The position numbers were made by a program, and so were the translations under genes. The notes under the pieces were generated by a model. That model saw only the letters and a list, made by a program, of their open reading frames with translations, did not search any database and was not told where the DNA came from. This document shows, piece after piece, positions 23,095 to 33,210 of a stretch of DNA of 64,000 bases; within the stretch, counting starts at the first letter, position 1, and the number at the start of each line of letters is the position of its first letter. The stretch covers positions 355,672 to 419,671 of the forward strand of contig CAJRBF020000009.1 of NCBI GenBank assembly GCA_907165275.2, read 5' to 3'. The stretch comes from Zygaena filipendulae (Eukaryota > Arthropoda > Insecta > Lepidoptera > Zygaenidae).

Positions 23095-23357
23095 TAAAAA
23101 CTCAAGGAGCCCAGGAAGAGCGGTTTCAAGAAGACACAGGAAGAAAGAAAACCGGCAGAAACCGCCCCATCCCGGCTCGCATCATCGCAAAGTCGCGTAT
23201 ACGGCTTTCGAGGTAACCAGCACCGCCCTCCCGCATACCCCGTGGGATCCGCACCGAAAAAGGAAAAACCGTAAGAAAAAATAAATAACCGTCATAACAT
23301 TAGAAAACCGGTAAAAACCGGAACAACAAAGGAAAACCGGTAAATTCATCGAAACAA

Positions 23358-26300
23358 ATGTTTTCGTGGGTTTACAACAAAAAGAAACCAGAACTGATCG
23401 AAGAATCAATCAAACGTAACCTGGAAACAGAAGGGTTCACAGTGGAAGAATTAAGGAAAAATTTAGTAAAACATCTAAGAGAAGAAGCAAACCTCCAGTT
23501 CGAAGACGCAGGAAGCGAAAGTGATATGAACTCCGAAACAAAACCGAAAATGTCAAAGTCCGCAGACAGAACAATCCGAGAAACAGCTAAGTTAGTGTCA
23601 CAGTGGAATATTAAGTACGATATAAAGGACAATGCAGTCGAGTTCCTGGAAAGAATAAATGAATTCTTAGAAGCAAATAATGTAAGTCCAGATGATTTGT
23701 TAAAATTATTACCACAAATATTCTCAGGAAAAGCTCTAACGTGGTACAGGAATAATAATGATTGGAATTCCTGGGACGATTTCGAAGAAGCATTTAGACT
23801 CTTCTTTTTCCCAAGTAATTACACAACCAACTTGATGACAAAAATCATATCGAACCGGCAATTTGAACACCAAAAGTTCACAGATTACCTGAACCATATG
23901 CAGACACTTATGCGAAGACACGGCGGTTTATCAGAAACAGAAAAAGTGGAGAGAATATACGAAAATATGAATCCCAGATACAAATTATACGTGAAAAGAA
24001 ATGAATTTACGAACATAAAGGAGCTCATACAACGAACCAACGAGTACGAAAAAATCACAGCAGAAGGGAAGAAAGAAGAAAAGTATAAACCATACACAGA
24101 TAGGGAAGATAACAAATCAACAACCTATAGAAACCAGACAACCTCAAGATCAGGGAATACAAACAAAGAAGAAAAATACATGAGAAATTACGATCGGAAA
24201 ACCTGTTGTTGGAGCTGCGGCAAGAAGGGCCACTCCACGAGCGAGTGCAGGGGAAACAAGACGCTGTTTTGTAGTGTGTGTGGAAAATTAGGGACGCTCA
24301 GCACAAAATGTTGCAAAAAACTAAGACACGAACTCCAGACAAGTACAATCCAGGTAAAAAGTACGAACAAAGATAATAGAAAGTTCGTAGAAGTAACGAT
24401 CAATGGAATGCAATACACAGCACTAGTGGATACGGGGTCGAATAGTACGTACATAAACAAAAAAGTAACGGAAAACCTGAAGATGATAAATAACAACAAA
24501 ACAACAAAAAAAGTCATATTAGCGGATGGCAGCGAAATCCACTTAAAGAAGACAGCGCCGATCGAAATAAAAATTGGAGGCACATCCCTGATACATGAAG
24601 TCAACATACTACCGACCGCATCACACGTCATTCTAGGCATGGACATACTAAAAAGGCTAGGGTTGAAACTCGACTGGTCTATAAATAGCCACGGAGGAAC
24701 AGAACAAGATTCGAACCAACACAGTCCTGAACAGGAAACCAATAATCAGGACAGCCTGAACGAACATGAAAAAGAAATTTTACAAGAAACACTCAGAACG
24801 GAATTCGAGAAATGTGATAACAGTCAAAAAGGAAACTCCTGGATAGAACATAAGATAAAACTAAAACACACAGAACCGATAAAACAGAAATATTATCCGA
24901 AAAACCCGAAACTACAAGGAATAATAAACGAACAAGTGGAGAAAATGTTAAAAGAAGGCGTAATAGAAAAATCGGACAGCCAGTACAGCTCACCAGTAGT
25001 GCTCGTAAGAAAAGATAATGGTGAATACAGATTTTGTATAGACTTCAGGAAAGTAAACGAAATCACAGAGAAAGATGCATACCCTTTACCACAAATAGAT
25101 GACACATTAGAAAAACTAAGCAAAGCGAGATACTTCTCAAAAATGGACCTAAAAAATGGATATTGGAACGTAAATTTATCGGAAGACAGCAGACCGATAA
25201 CAGCATTCACAGTCCCAGGAAGAGGATTATACCAATTTAAAAAGATGCCGTTCGGATTACACTCAAGCGGAGCAACTTTTCAGAGACTACTGGATATGGT
25301 AATAACACCGGAACTACAACCACACGCGTACGCATACCTAGATGACATAATTATCTGTAGCAGAAGCTTCACAGAACATATAGAACACTTGAAAGAGGTA
25401 TTTAAACGAATACGCGAAGCAGGTCTACAGATAAACAAATCGAAATGCGAATTCTGCAAACCGGAAATAGAATATTTAGGACACATAGTGACAAAGGAAG
25501 GAATCAAAATGAACGAAGGAAAAATAAAAGCCATAAAAGAACTAAAGGCACCAACAAACGTGAAAGAAGTGCGCAGACTCATAGGGATGACATCGTGGTA
25601 TAGAAAATTCATTAAAAATTACTCGAAGATAATGTCACCGATTGTAAAATTACTGAAGAAGGACAACAAATTCACGTGGGGTAAAGAACAAGACGAAGCA
25701 TTCAGAGAGATCAAGGAGATGATAACGAAAGATCCAATCCTAACACGGGCAGACTTCAACAAACCGTTTACCCTACAAACAGACGCAAGCAATGTTGGCC
25801 TCGGAGCAATACTAAGCCAAGAATACGATGGAATCCACAAACCGGTCATGTACGCAAGCAGAACTTTAACACCAGCAGAGACAAGATATACCACATCGGA
25901 AAAGGAATGTTTGGCCGTGATATGGGGAGTACGGAAAATGAGACCATTCTTGGAAGGATACCACTTCACAATAATCACGGACCACCAAGCACTAAGATGG
26001 CTAAACAACCTAAAGGACCCAACAGGGAGACTAGCGAGATGGGCACTAGAACTACAACAGTACGATTTCGAAATCATATATAGAAGCGGAGAACAGAACC
26101 AACTAGCCGACGAATTGTCAAGAAACCCACTGTACGCAACAAAAAGCGAGAAACAAGACTGGTACAACAAAAAACTAGATCAAACGGCACAGCAACCATC
26201 GAGCAACACAGATTATTGTATACGAGACGGAAAACTGTATAGGAAGATTGAAAACAACGCCTACGGAACAAAACTAGACCCTAACTCCCAGTGGAAGCTA

Positions 26301-27380
26301 TGCGTAGCCGAAGGAGAAAAAGAAAATATATTCAAAGAGAACCACGACGCGCCAATTGCCGGACACCTCGGAACGAATAAAACGCTAAACCACATAGCAC
26401 AGCGTTACTACTGGCCAGGAATGCACCGAGACGTAGCCACGTACGTTACCAGGTGTGCAGTATGCCAAAAACACAAACCAGCACAAACGAAAACACCAGG
26501 CCTAATGCGGACGGACAACGCCGAAGAACCCTGGCAAATAGTGACGACAGATCTGATAGGCCCGTTACCACGGTCGACAAACGGGTACAAATGGCTAATA
26601 GTATACCACGACAAATTCACGAAATGGACGGAAATCAAACCACTGAGAACCGCAACAAGTAGTTCAATATTAAAAACGCTAAAAGAAAGCATAATAATGC
26701 GCTACGGGTGCCCGAAGGTACTACTCAGCGACAACGGAAGACAATTCATCAGCAAAGAGTTTAGGAACGAGCTAGAAAAGTACGGGATCGAACAACGTCT
26801 AACTCCCCCATATTCACCACAGTGCAATCCAACCGAACGAGTGAACAGAACAATAGAAGGCATGATCGCCGCGTTCATAGACGGGAACCATAAGAAATGG
26901 GACCAGTACATACCGGAATTCAATTTCGCCATAAACACGGCAAAGCAAGCGTCAACAAGATATTCCCCTGCATTCCTACTGTACGGAAGAGAACCACGCA
27001 TACCAGGAGACAAAAACAGCTTTCCAACCCCACAAGTGCAAACAATGAGCAAACTACAGGAAATCTACAACATTGTAAAGAAAAACCAGGATAACTCATC
27101 GGCAGAGCAGAAAAAATATTACGACGAAAAAAGAAGACAATGGAAACCGTACCCAGCGGACTGGGTTTTAAAAAGGGATTTCCCACTCTCCGACGCAAAC
27201 AAGGGATTTATTTCAAAATTTGCACCGAAATTTTCAGGACCGTACCAAGTGTTAGAAGAAATTTCACCGGTGATATTCAAACTCCAAGACCCACAAAACA
27301 AGAGGAAGAACATAACGGCACATGTAAAGGACATAAAACCGTACAAACAGGACCCCACCAGACAAAATGAACACAATTAG
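23358..27380 (+). CDS. Gypsy B Gag-Pol polyprotein
   Basis: 1,340 aa from ATG 23,358, one unbroken frame. Gag capsid-like region at about 80-230; zinc knuckle CCWSCGKKGHSTSEC at about 280 and a second Cys cluster (CSVCGKLG) at about 303; aspartic protease LVDTGSNSTYI at about 354; RT with FCIDFRKVN at about 555 and the YLDD site at about 657; RNase H (TDASNVGLGAIL) at about 806 and EKECLAVIWGV at about 850; integrase HHCC (H...H...CAVCQKH) at about 995-1,040 and DDE residues in TTDLIGPLP, LLSDNGRQF and NPTERVNRT at about 1,063-1,160. No chromodomain was seen. Gag and Pol share one frame, so their ratio must be set in some other way than frameshifting. All catalytic residues I can check are present. 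Confidence 0.95.
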   Translation: MFSWVYNKKKPELIEESIKRNLETEGFTVEELRKNLVKHLREEANLQFEDAGSESDMNSETKPKMSKSADRTIRETAKLVSQWNIKYDIKDNAVEFLERINEFLEANNVSPDDLLKLLPQIFSGKALTWYRNNNDWNSWDDFEEAFRLFFFPSNYTTNLMTKIISNRQFEHQKFTDYLNHMQTLMRRHGGLSETEKVERIYENMNPRYKLYVKRNEFTNIKELIQRTNEYEKITAEGKKEEKYKPYTDREDNKSTTYRNQTTSRSGNTNKEEKYMRNYDRKTCCWSCGKKGHSTSECRGNKTLFCSVCGKLGTLSTKCCKKLRHELQTSTIQVKSTNKDNRKFVEVTINGMQYTALVDTGSNSTYINKKVTENLKMINNNKTTKKVILADGSEIHLKKTAPIEIKIGGTSLIHEVNILPTASHVILGMDILKRLGLKLDWSINSHGGTEQDSNQHSPEQETNNQDSLNEHEKEILQETLRTEFEKCDNSQKGNSWIEHKIKLKHTEPIKQKYYPKNPKLQGIINEQVEKMLKEGVIEKSDSQYSSPVVLVRKDNGEYRFCIDFRKVNEITEKDAYPLPQIDDTLEKLSKARYFSKMDLKNGYWNVNLSEDSRPITAFTVPGRGLYQFKKMPFGLHSSGATFQRLLDMVITPELQPHAYAYLDDIIICSRSFTEHIEHLKEVFKRIREAGLQINKSKCEFCKPEIEYLGHIVTKEGIKMNEGKIKAIKELKAPTNVKEVRRLIGMTSWYRKFIKNYSKIMSPIVKLLKKDNKFTWGKEQDEAFREIKEMITKDPILTRADFNKPFTLQTDASNVGLGAILSQEYDGIHKPVMYASRTLTPAETRYTTSEKECLAVIWGVRKMRPFLEGYHFTIITDHQALRWLNNLKDPTGRLARWALELQQYDFEIIYRSGEQNQLADELSRNPLYATKSEKQDWYNKKLDQTAQQPSSNTDYCIRDGKLYRKIENNAYGTKLDPNSQWKLCVAEGEKENIFKENHDAPIAGHLGTNKTLNHIAQRYYWPGMHRDVATYVTRCAVCQKHKPAQTKTPGLMRTDNAEEPWQIVTTDLIGPLPRSTNGYKWLIVYHDKFTKWTEIKPLRTATSSSILKTLKESIIMRYGCPKVLLSDNGRQFISKEFRNELEKYGIEQRLTPPYSPQCNPTERVNRTIEGMIAAFIDGNHKKWDQYIPEFNFAINTAKQASTRYSPAFLLYGREPRIPGDKNSFPTPQVQTMSKLQEIYNIVKKNQDNSSAEQKKYYDEKRRQWKPYPADWVLKRDFPLSDANKGFISKFAPKFSGPYQVLEEISPVIFKLQDPQNKRKNITAHVKDIKPYKQDPTRQNEHN

Positions 27381-27648
27381 GACTGCAGGTACCTCCTCCC
27401 TATAGGAAAATAAAGGGACGAAGGAAAACCGAAATCCCTAGAAACCCGTCCAGTGTAAACGAACCTTAAGTCAGAAAAAATGAAAACGGGAGGTAGTTGC
27501 AAAAATGAATACCCACAGGAAAAATTAAAACGAAGGAAAATTACTATAAATACAGAAATCCCGACAGTGAACCACACTTCAAATACTGCTAACGAAGCGG
27601 CGCGTATTCAACGGAAAATAAAAATCCCGTCACCAGTAACCAACAAAA

Positions 27649-28041
27649 ATGAACCCGACTATGCGGAAATGGACGGGCCCAAACGCGCCAGCTCAAGGAG
27701 TAAGCTATATTCTGACCGGCAGGGTGAAGGACTTCTACATCCTGAGCGGAGGACAGCTGGCCCGGTTGGAACCGCCAGAGCCCGAGCCTGCAGCGGACCA
27801 CACGACCGCGGAGGAGGGCGACTGGAACCTCGTGAGTCTGGAGATAGACGAGGATCCGACGGACAGTATGGACGACGCGACCTATCTCGCGGTACTCAAG
27901 GATGTGCGCGCTACCATCGCAGGGGGTCCTAAGAATAGGAAAAACTTACCCCGGGATGGGACGCGGAAAAGAAGAGACCGGCGGAAAAGGGCACAGGCGC
28001 GGCGAAACGCAAATAATCCGGAGGACGAAGCCAAGGCGTAG
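27649..28041 (+). CDS. Gypsy B accessory ORF downstream of pol, unknown function
   Basis: 130 codons from ATG 27,649 to TAG 28,041, between Gag-Pol and the 3' LTR, the place where env sits in errantiviruses. It has no signal peptide, no hydrophobic segment and few or no cysteines, so it does not look like env. Visible features: an N-terminal part with ILTGRVKDFYILSGGQLARL, an acidic middle (EPPEPEP, EEGDWN, DEDPTDSMDD) and a very basic C-terminus (KRRDRRKRAQARR) that resembles a nuclear-localisation or nucleic-acid-binding tail. An overlapping frame (27,480-27,932) is probably spurious. I do not recognise the family. Confidence 0.6.
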   Translation: MNPTMRKWTGPNAPAQGVSYILTGRVKDFYILSGGQLARLEPPEPEPAADHTTAEEGDWNLVSLEIDEDPTDSMDDATYLAVLKDVRATIAGGPKNRKNLPRDGTRKRRDRRKRAQARRNANNPEDEAKA

Positions 28042-28727
28042 CACCGTGGGGGCGGAGAATATTTTTTATTTTTTACTATAGTTTTTTTTATCTAGTAAGT
28101 AGATTTAATGTAAGTAGAGTAGCTTACGTTTATAGTGAGAGGAATGAATCGGAGTGTATATATTTTATTTTTTTATTTTTTTGGTTGGGCAATAGAGCCA
28201 TTTAATTTATTATTTTTTTTACGTACAGAATAAGTTACGGGATTAAAGATGTACAGTTTAACTCAACAGTGTTTTAATCAAGTGAGTTCAGGGGTAAGGC
28301 ATTAGGGTTCCTATCCCACCCTTTCCGTTGATAGGAAATTGAGTAGAAGTAAACAAACGATACTAGGTAGTTAGATTTCATACCGGAATTGAAGCTAAAC
28401 AGGTAGTTAGGTATTAAGGTGAATAAACAAAACGGGTTTATATATTGTAATAGTTAGATATTTTGTAGCAACCAGTATTTAATAAAAATAGTAACCAGGA
28501 CGCATTCCGTCAGTACCAGTAATCGTAGCTTAAGTAGGAATATGATAGGTTGTAACCAGATTTGCTAATTATTGTATACTTTAAAGTTTGATACCAGGAA
28601 TGGAATGAAAAAGGTTGCACGGGTCCACGGCTTCCAGGTTTTTTTTATTATTTATTTTTTGTTTTTTTAATTTCCCGTAGATCGGTGATTTTTACTACAG
28701 CAAAAATCTTCTTCCGGAGGGGGGGAG
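28042..28727 (+). other. Gypsy B 3' UTR and polypurine tract
   Basis: AT-rich non-coding sequence ending in GGAGGGGGGGAG (28,716-28,727) directly before the 3' LTR. The distal part resembles 4,419-4,520 of gypsy A in reverse complement. Confidence 0.8.
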
Positions 28728-29892
28728 TGTAAGGAAGCGGAACACGCGCCCACCGCGTGTCCGTTCCAACCCCCCCGCGCCGCCGGCGCACATAGCAACA
28801 GCGGCCGGGTATCGCAGCGCCGCGCACCGCATACCGCACGCCGCACCGAGGCGATAAAAACCGAGGTCGACCGCCGCCCAGCCGTTACTCGCCGACAAGT
28901 TCTCGCGCCGTGCACACGCCTGTGTCGCGCCCGCTCGTTCCACTCGCCAGTGCCGCGGCGTGTGAATTTAGCGGCGCGGTAACCCTCCGCCTCCGTTTCC
29001 GCACCTCCGCAACCGATCCCGTCCTCGCACATCGACCGCCATCGTACGTTGCTAGTCTCCCCGTACTGCGTTCCGACGCCGTACGGTGGGACCTTGCAGC
29101 AAGCGACGCTGTCGGTGGCGCGAACTCCCGCATTCCTGCCTGTTCCTCCCCCGGCCAACCGTCATACACCGAACACTCAACACCACTAACCCACAGCAAA
29201 CTCACTAAGGCGATCAGGCCCCTCACGTTTCGGTCTTGGGGCTCGGCCGCCGAATAACCTGCAGCACATACACCGACTCTCCGGGACGTCTCGGCCCCTC
29301 ACGCTTCGTGCCGACTTGGGGACAGCTACCGGAACACCAGCCAGGCCCCTCACGTTTCGGTCTTGGGGCTCGGCTGACATTCACCAACTCACACACGGCT
29401 ATTCGCACCCCTTCCTAGCCCTATCCAGTGCCCGACCGCCGACCGCCGGCTCGCCTCGCGCGCCGCCGCGCCCGCGCATCGTACCCGTGGGATAGGAACC
29501 GTGCCGACCCGCCGCGCCGGGACCCGCGTGACGCCCGTCGCCCGGGCCCGTGCTTCCTAAGTGTCGTGAAGTAGCATAGTGTGTGTACTCGTGGCTGTGT
29601 TAATGCCCGTCTCCCGGGCCCGTAGTTCTTAAGTGTTGTGCGAAACCTGTATAGCGTAGCCAGGACGGTTACTGCCCGCCTATCGGGCCCATAGTTTATA
29701 AGTGTTGTGTGTGAACCTAAGGTGTACTAAGGATAAACGTGTACCTGTGTAATAAGAATAAACGTGTGTATGCACTCCTGTAACTCCGTACCGTTCGTTT
29801 CATTTCGGATAGGGATCGCTAGGGAACCCCATACCCGAGAAACTTGTTGACTGCCCGCGGGCCCGGTTCGACCCCCGGCCCGCCGCATCACA
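28728..29892 (+). repeat. 3' LTR of gypsy B
   Basis: 1,165 bp, same length as the 5' LTR, one difference noticed. It is followed by the TCCT duplication and the LINE tail. Confidence 0.93.
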
Positions 29893-29968
29893 TCCTCTGA
29901 CATATTATTATTATTTATAATGTAATTTGAATTTGATAATGTGAAATAAATGAATCTAATCTAATCTA

Positions 29969-30176
29969 TACGAGATACGTTATCACTTAAAGCGCAAACT
30001 GGAAAGTCGATTAGGTACTTCCACTGTGTTACTTACTGTAGTGTGTTCTTTACTTACCTACTGAGCTCATAGCACAAAATCCTCCTCCACCAGGAATGGA
30101 ATTCGAGACCTCTTGACTGGTGACTTCTGCTAGATCGCTCCCACAGTAGGAGGACACCTGTGATGGATAATGACAG
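29969..30176. other. Short unique spacer, possible SINE-like fragment
   Basis: Lies between the LINE tail and X copy 1. On the minus strand GGTCTCGAATTCC near 30,096-30,108 resembles a Pol III B box, but no A box or tail was secured. Confidence 0.25.
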
Positions 30177-31600
30177 TGTGACGACCCATAAGGTCCTACA
30201 AAATTTTTTTGGTTATAATAAAAATCTTAAATAATTATTAAAGTATAGAAGATAATAAAATACACCTATAAAATTACATTTAAAACATATTAGAGGACAT
30301 TGCGGTTCAAATAACATCGAAAACAAGTTTTAGTACGTTTATCAATAATAACTCCTAAACTAAAGAAGTTAGGACAAAATATTATATGAAGGAAAGTGCT
30401 TGTATTAGGGAATACCAAATGTATATTGAATTTCGAGAGTATAGGAGCAAGTTAGAAAACGCGAATCCCCCCATGCAGGCGTCTCGGAATACAGGGCCTA
30501 ACGCACCGCCAGTATCCACGGGCCGTATATCTACGGGGAATACGGAGGTAAAAAAATGTCCTGACGACAAAAGTTTGTTGGGAAAGTAAATTGATAATAG
30601 TGTAATAATAAACGAATGCGCTGGGGAGGGAACGTCTGAGGGACAATAAATATAATATTATTGCACATTTATCAAACATAAAATTTATTTTCTCATACAA
30701 ATTTTTTAATAAATAATATTCATGCAAAGTACGTCGTGGTCGAGCGGTCTGCGCGCAGAACGATTTATCGGTTTGTGCAAGGATTCGTACACGCGACCTG
30801 GAAGTTTCGTCATTACGCATTGTGTCCTGATTGCGTTGTGCAGAGGCGAGCATGCGCGATTGTGATACTTGGTGGTCGCATGAAAGCGTATGTGGGCCGA
30901 TGCGCCTCGTGAACGAGATGCTTTGAGTAGAATATTCGTATTGATTTTTATCATTACAAAAGGCGGTTCGTTATGAATAGTCTTGTTGAGCGAGCGATAG
31001 CGCAGAGTGGTTTAATGTTTTTGTGCGAAGGTCTGTCAGTGCACTTGACGTCCGTTAGGATATCTCGAGCGTAGACCTAAAAACATTAGTCACGAGGAAG
31101 GATCTTCAAATCACCGTACCAAATAGACTCGAAGCAAACGGAACTCTAATCTTGAACGGTTGGACATTGCACGTCGCGAGCGTATGATGGCGTAGATGGG
31201 TAAAAATCCGCGCCTTGAGTCATCTGCGCCGTGACGAGTTTCGTTGTGCGCCTTATACCTTACCTTGAATAACAACACCGTGTTATTCAATCTACATATC
31301 ACCGATGCGGCTGACTGGAGATGCCGACCCTCTCCTACACCAGGGAAGGGTTGTTCGCTCTTCTTTCTGTTTTACCTTTCTTTTTATTATAAACATTACT
31401 GATGGGCCAATGCGCTCTGTGGCTCGATTGCTGGCTGCGGAGACAGACTGGAGCTACTGTGACTCGCAACCACATGTATGCTTACGTAGGTCCCTGCGCT
31501 TTGCGATCGAGACCGTTGTGCAGAGGCTGGGGGATCGGCTGTTGGCGACCTCGTCGCTGACGCTAGATTCTCGGCAACCTTTGTGTTTTTCAACACGACG

Positions 31601-31879
31601 TGTAGGGGCTGTTTGCTCCTGCATAGATTCAGTGACTTGTGACTGTGGTCACAGGTTGATGCCCACGGAAAGGGTGGCCGAAAGTAAACGAGTACTTCTT
31701 GTTGTTGTCACCGTGGAACCCACCTTTTATTTCTGAGTTGTGGCCTTTTATACACATTTTTGTTGGTGGCGGGGGCATGCACGAGTAGCGCGATCAGCTA
31801 AGTTTAATCTGGGCCAAATTAGTAGCGCGATCAGCTAAGTTTAATCTGGGCCAAAAATAGTGTCGAGCTAGCTTGTACA
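31601..31879 (-). repeat. 3' LTR of BEL-2
   Basis: 279 bp, near-identical to 37,867-38,145. It contains a tandem duplication of a roughly 35-bp unit (AGTAGCGCGATCAGCTAAG...TGGGCCAA). Confidence 0.88.
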
Positions 31880-31953
31880 TGCTGCCAAATTTAAGAAGAG
31901 AACAGGGGTTCGGGAAGACGTTGTGATTGACTTAACTAACGTGAAACTTATGA

Positions 31954-33210
31954 TTATCTTAATCTATCAGGTGACGTTCCTCTGCTCACGGCGTGGTTCG
32001 AGGATGTCCCATCTTCTTGTCTTGCAGGTTGTCTAGGGTTCTCTTCGGATTGCTCTCGCGTGGTGATGAACCCAGTGTTGTTGGTTCCTGTTGTTGTTAT
32101 TGGGGATGTTTGCCTGGATTCCGCTTCTAGTTGAACTTCGGGCTGTCTTCGGTTTCTGTATTTTATTCGGTGGCCTCCCCATACTATGACTGCTATCACT
32201 GCGATTCCCACCAAGCAATACGTTAGATGATGGTGCACGTCGGAATTGTTTGTGCGCAGGTTGAGCGTCCTGTTGATCCTTCACCTCCTCTATCCGGTCC
32301 CTTAGGTCCCTTAGTTGGTCTTCATGCGTTTTTGGCTGGAAGGTGATGTTGGACGAAATGTTGATGAAGTGATTGATGCCCGCGTCTGGTATATACCACT
32401 CATCTTCATTCATGGTGATTTCGCTGTGGAAGTTGCTGTGCGATTGGATCACCTGATGGTCTCCTCGGAGAGTGCATCCTTCTGAGAGGTTTATGACCCC
32501 TATATTGCGTAGTGTTTGTGAAATTACGTTGTTTGGACAAAAAATGCGTGTGTGGCATTCCTCGCAGCACGTAAACACCCAAGAGGACTGACCTTGTAAC
32601 GCGATCCATTCTTCCTTGCAATTTGCCACCTCTGTTTTGCAACTTGACGCCGTTGCCTTGTTGTTTATAATTTGTGCTTCGCATAGCGTGTGCGATGTTT
32701 TGATGTCGTAGATCGGTAGGTTTAGGTTGCATAATACTGCATGTTTACTTGTCTGAGTGCATGCTTCGATATCTTTTTGTTCTAGTAATATTAGGAGATC
32801 TCTTTGAAGGTTGACTGCCCAATATTTAGCGGTTGACACGATGGTTACCATTTGTTGCCCCTTGATGTTGTGCAGCGGTATTGCATGCGTGAGTTCGTGT
32901 TGTTCACTCGTAATTAGTGGTATTTTGACCTCGAATATGAAGAATTCGTCTGTTAGTCGTACGTTTACTCGTGAAAGCTTGTACATTTTTCGAGTGCATT
33001 CACGGCTGTTTTTGCACGGTAATGAGTATCCTTTGGGAATCTGACCGGATATTATGTTTAGCTGTCGTTCGAATTCATCTGGTTTGATCAAGTTCGTGTC
33101 GACGTGGCCGTTGCGGACGTCAGTGGCAAGATCTAAAAGTGTTTGCTGTACATGCCGTAAATTTGCTATGAACATGTTTGCGGCGAGTGCAGTAGTAATG
33201 ATGTAGATGG
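31954..33210 (-). pseudogene. Env-like fusion-glycoprotein remnant of BEL-2, frameshifted
   Basis: The main frame (32,033-33,175) has the pattern of gypsy/errantivirus Env and baculovirus F-type proteins: a membrane-distal helical part (LIKPDEFERQL...IPKG), FFIFEVKIPLITSEQHEL, and a cysteine-rich segment (FTCCEECHTRIFC). The membrane anchor (LTYCLVGIAVIAVIVW) with a basic cytoplasmic tail lies in another frame (31,954-32,238), so a frameshift separates ectodomain from anchor near 32,240-32,270. Signal peptide, surface subunit and cleavage site are missing; the frame opens upstream into the X insertion border. This is a broken gene, most like insect retroviral env. The exact family is inferred. 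Confidence 0.65.

Larger units (their letters stand above)
21916..29892 (+). mobile_element. Complete gypsy-type LTR retrotransposon B
   Basis: Two 1,165-bp LTRs (TGTAAGG...CATCACA), a tRNA-Lys-like primer site, an uninterrupted Gag-Pol, an additional ORF and a polypurine tract. The target duplication is TCCT (21,912-21,915 and 29,893-29,896), and the empty site is seen in the related LINE at 50,13x-50,15x. One LTR difference was noticed (CTC versus CAC near 22,027/28,839). By structure this is the best candidate for a recently active LTR element in the window. Confidence 0.95.
21235..29968 (+). mobile_element. 5'-truncated LINE tail split by gypsy B
   Basis: 21,235-21,915 and 29,893-29,968 together reproduce the last 757 bp or so of the LINE at 47.5-50.2 kb (about 49,471-50,220), nearly base for base, including the AATCTAATCT tail. 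The 5' boundary lies within 21,229-21,235. No clear TSD of its own was found. The interruption is exactly the gypsy element plus one TCCT copy. Confidence 0.88.

Noticed and set aside
24188..27376. Long minus-strand open frames opposite gypsy B Gag-Pol (up to 184 codons)
   Set aside because: They lie wholly opposite a clear polyprotein, have no recognisable domains, and are expected from its A-rich codon use.
27480..27932. 150-codon frame overlapping the gypsy B accessory ORF
   Set aside because: Less coherent composition (frameshifted reading of the same DNA); the 27,649-28,041 frame has the better-organised acidic and basic regions.
31954..33175. A working env gene
   Set aside because: Front part missing and the membrane anchor in a different frame.
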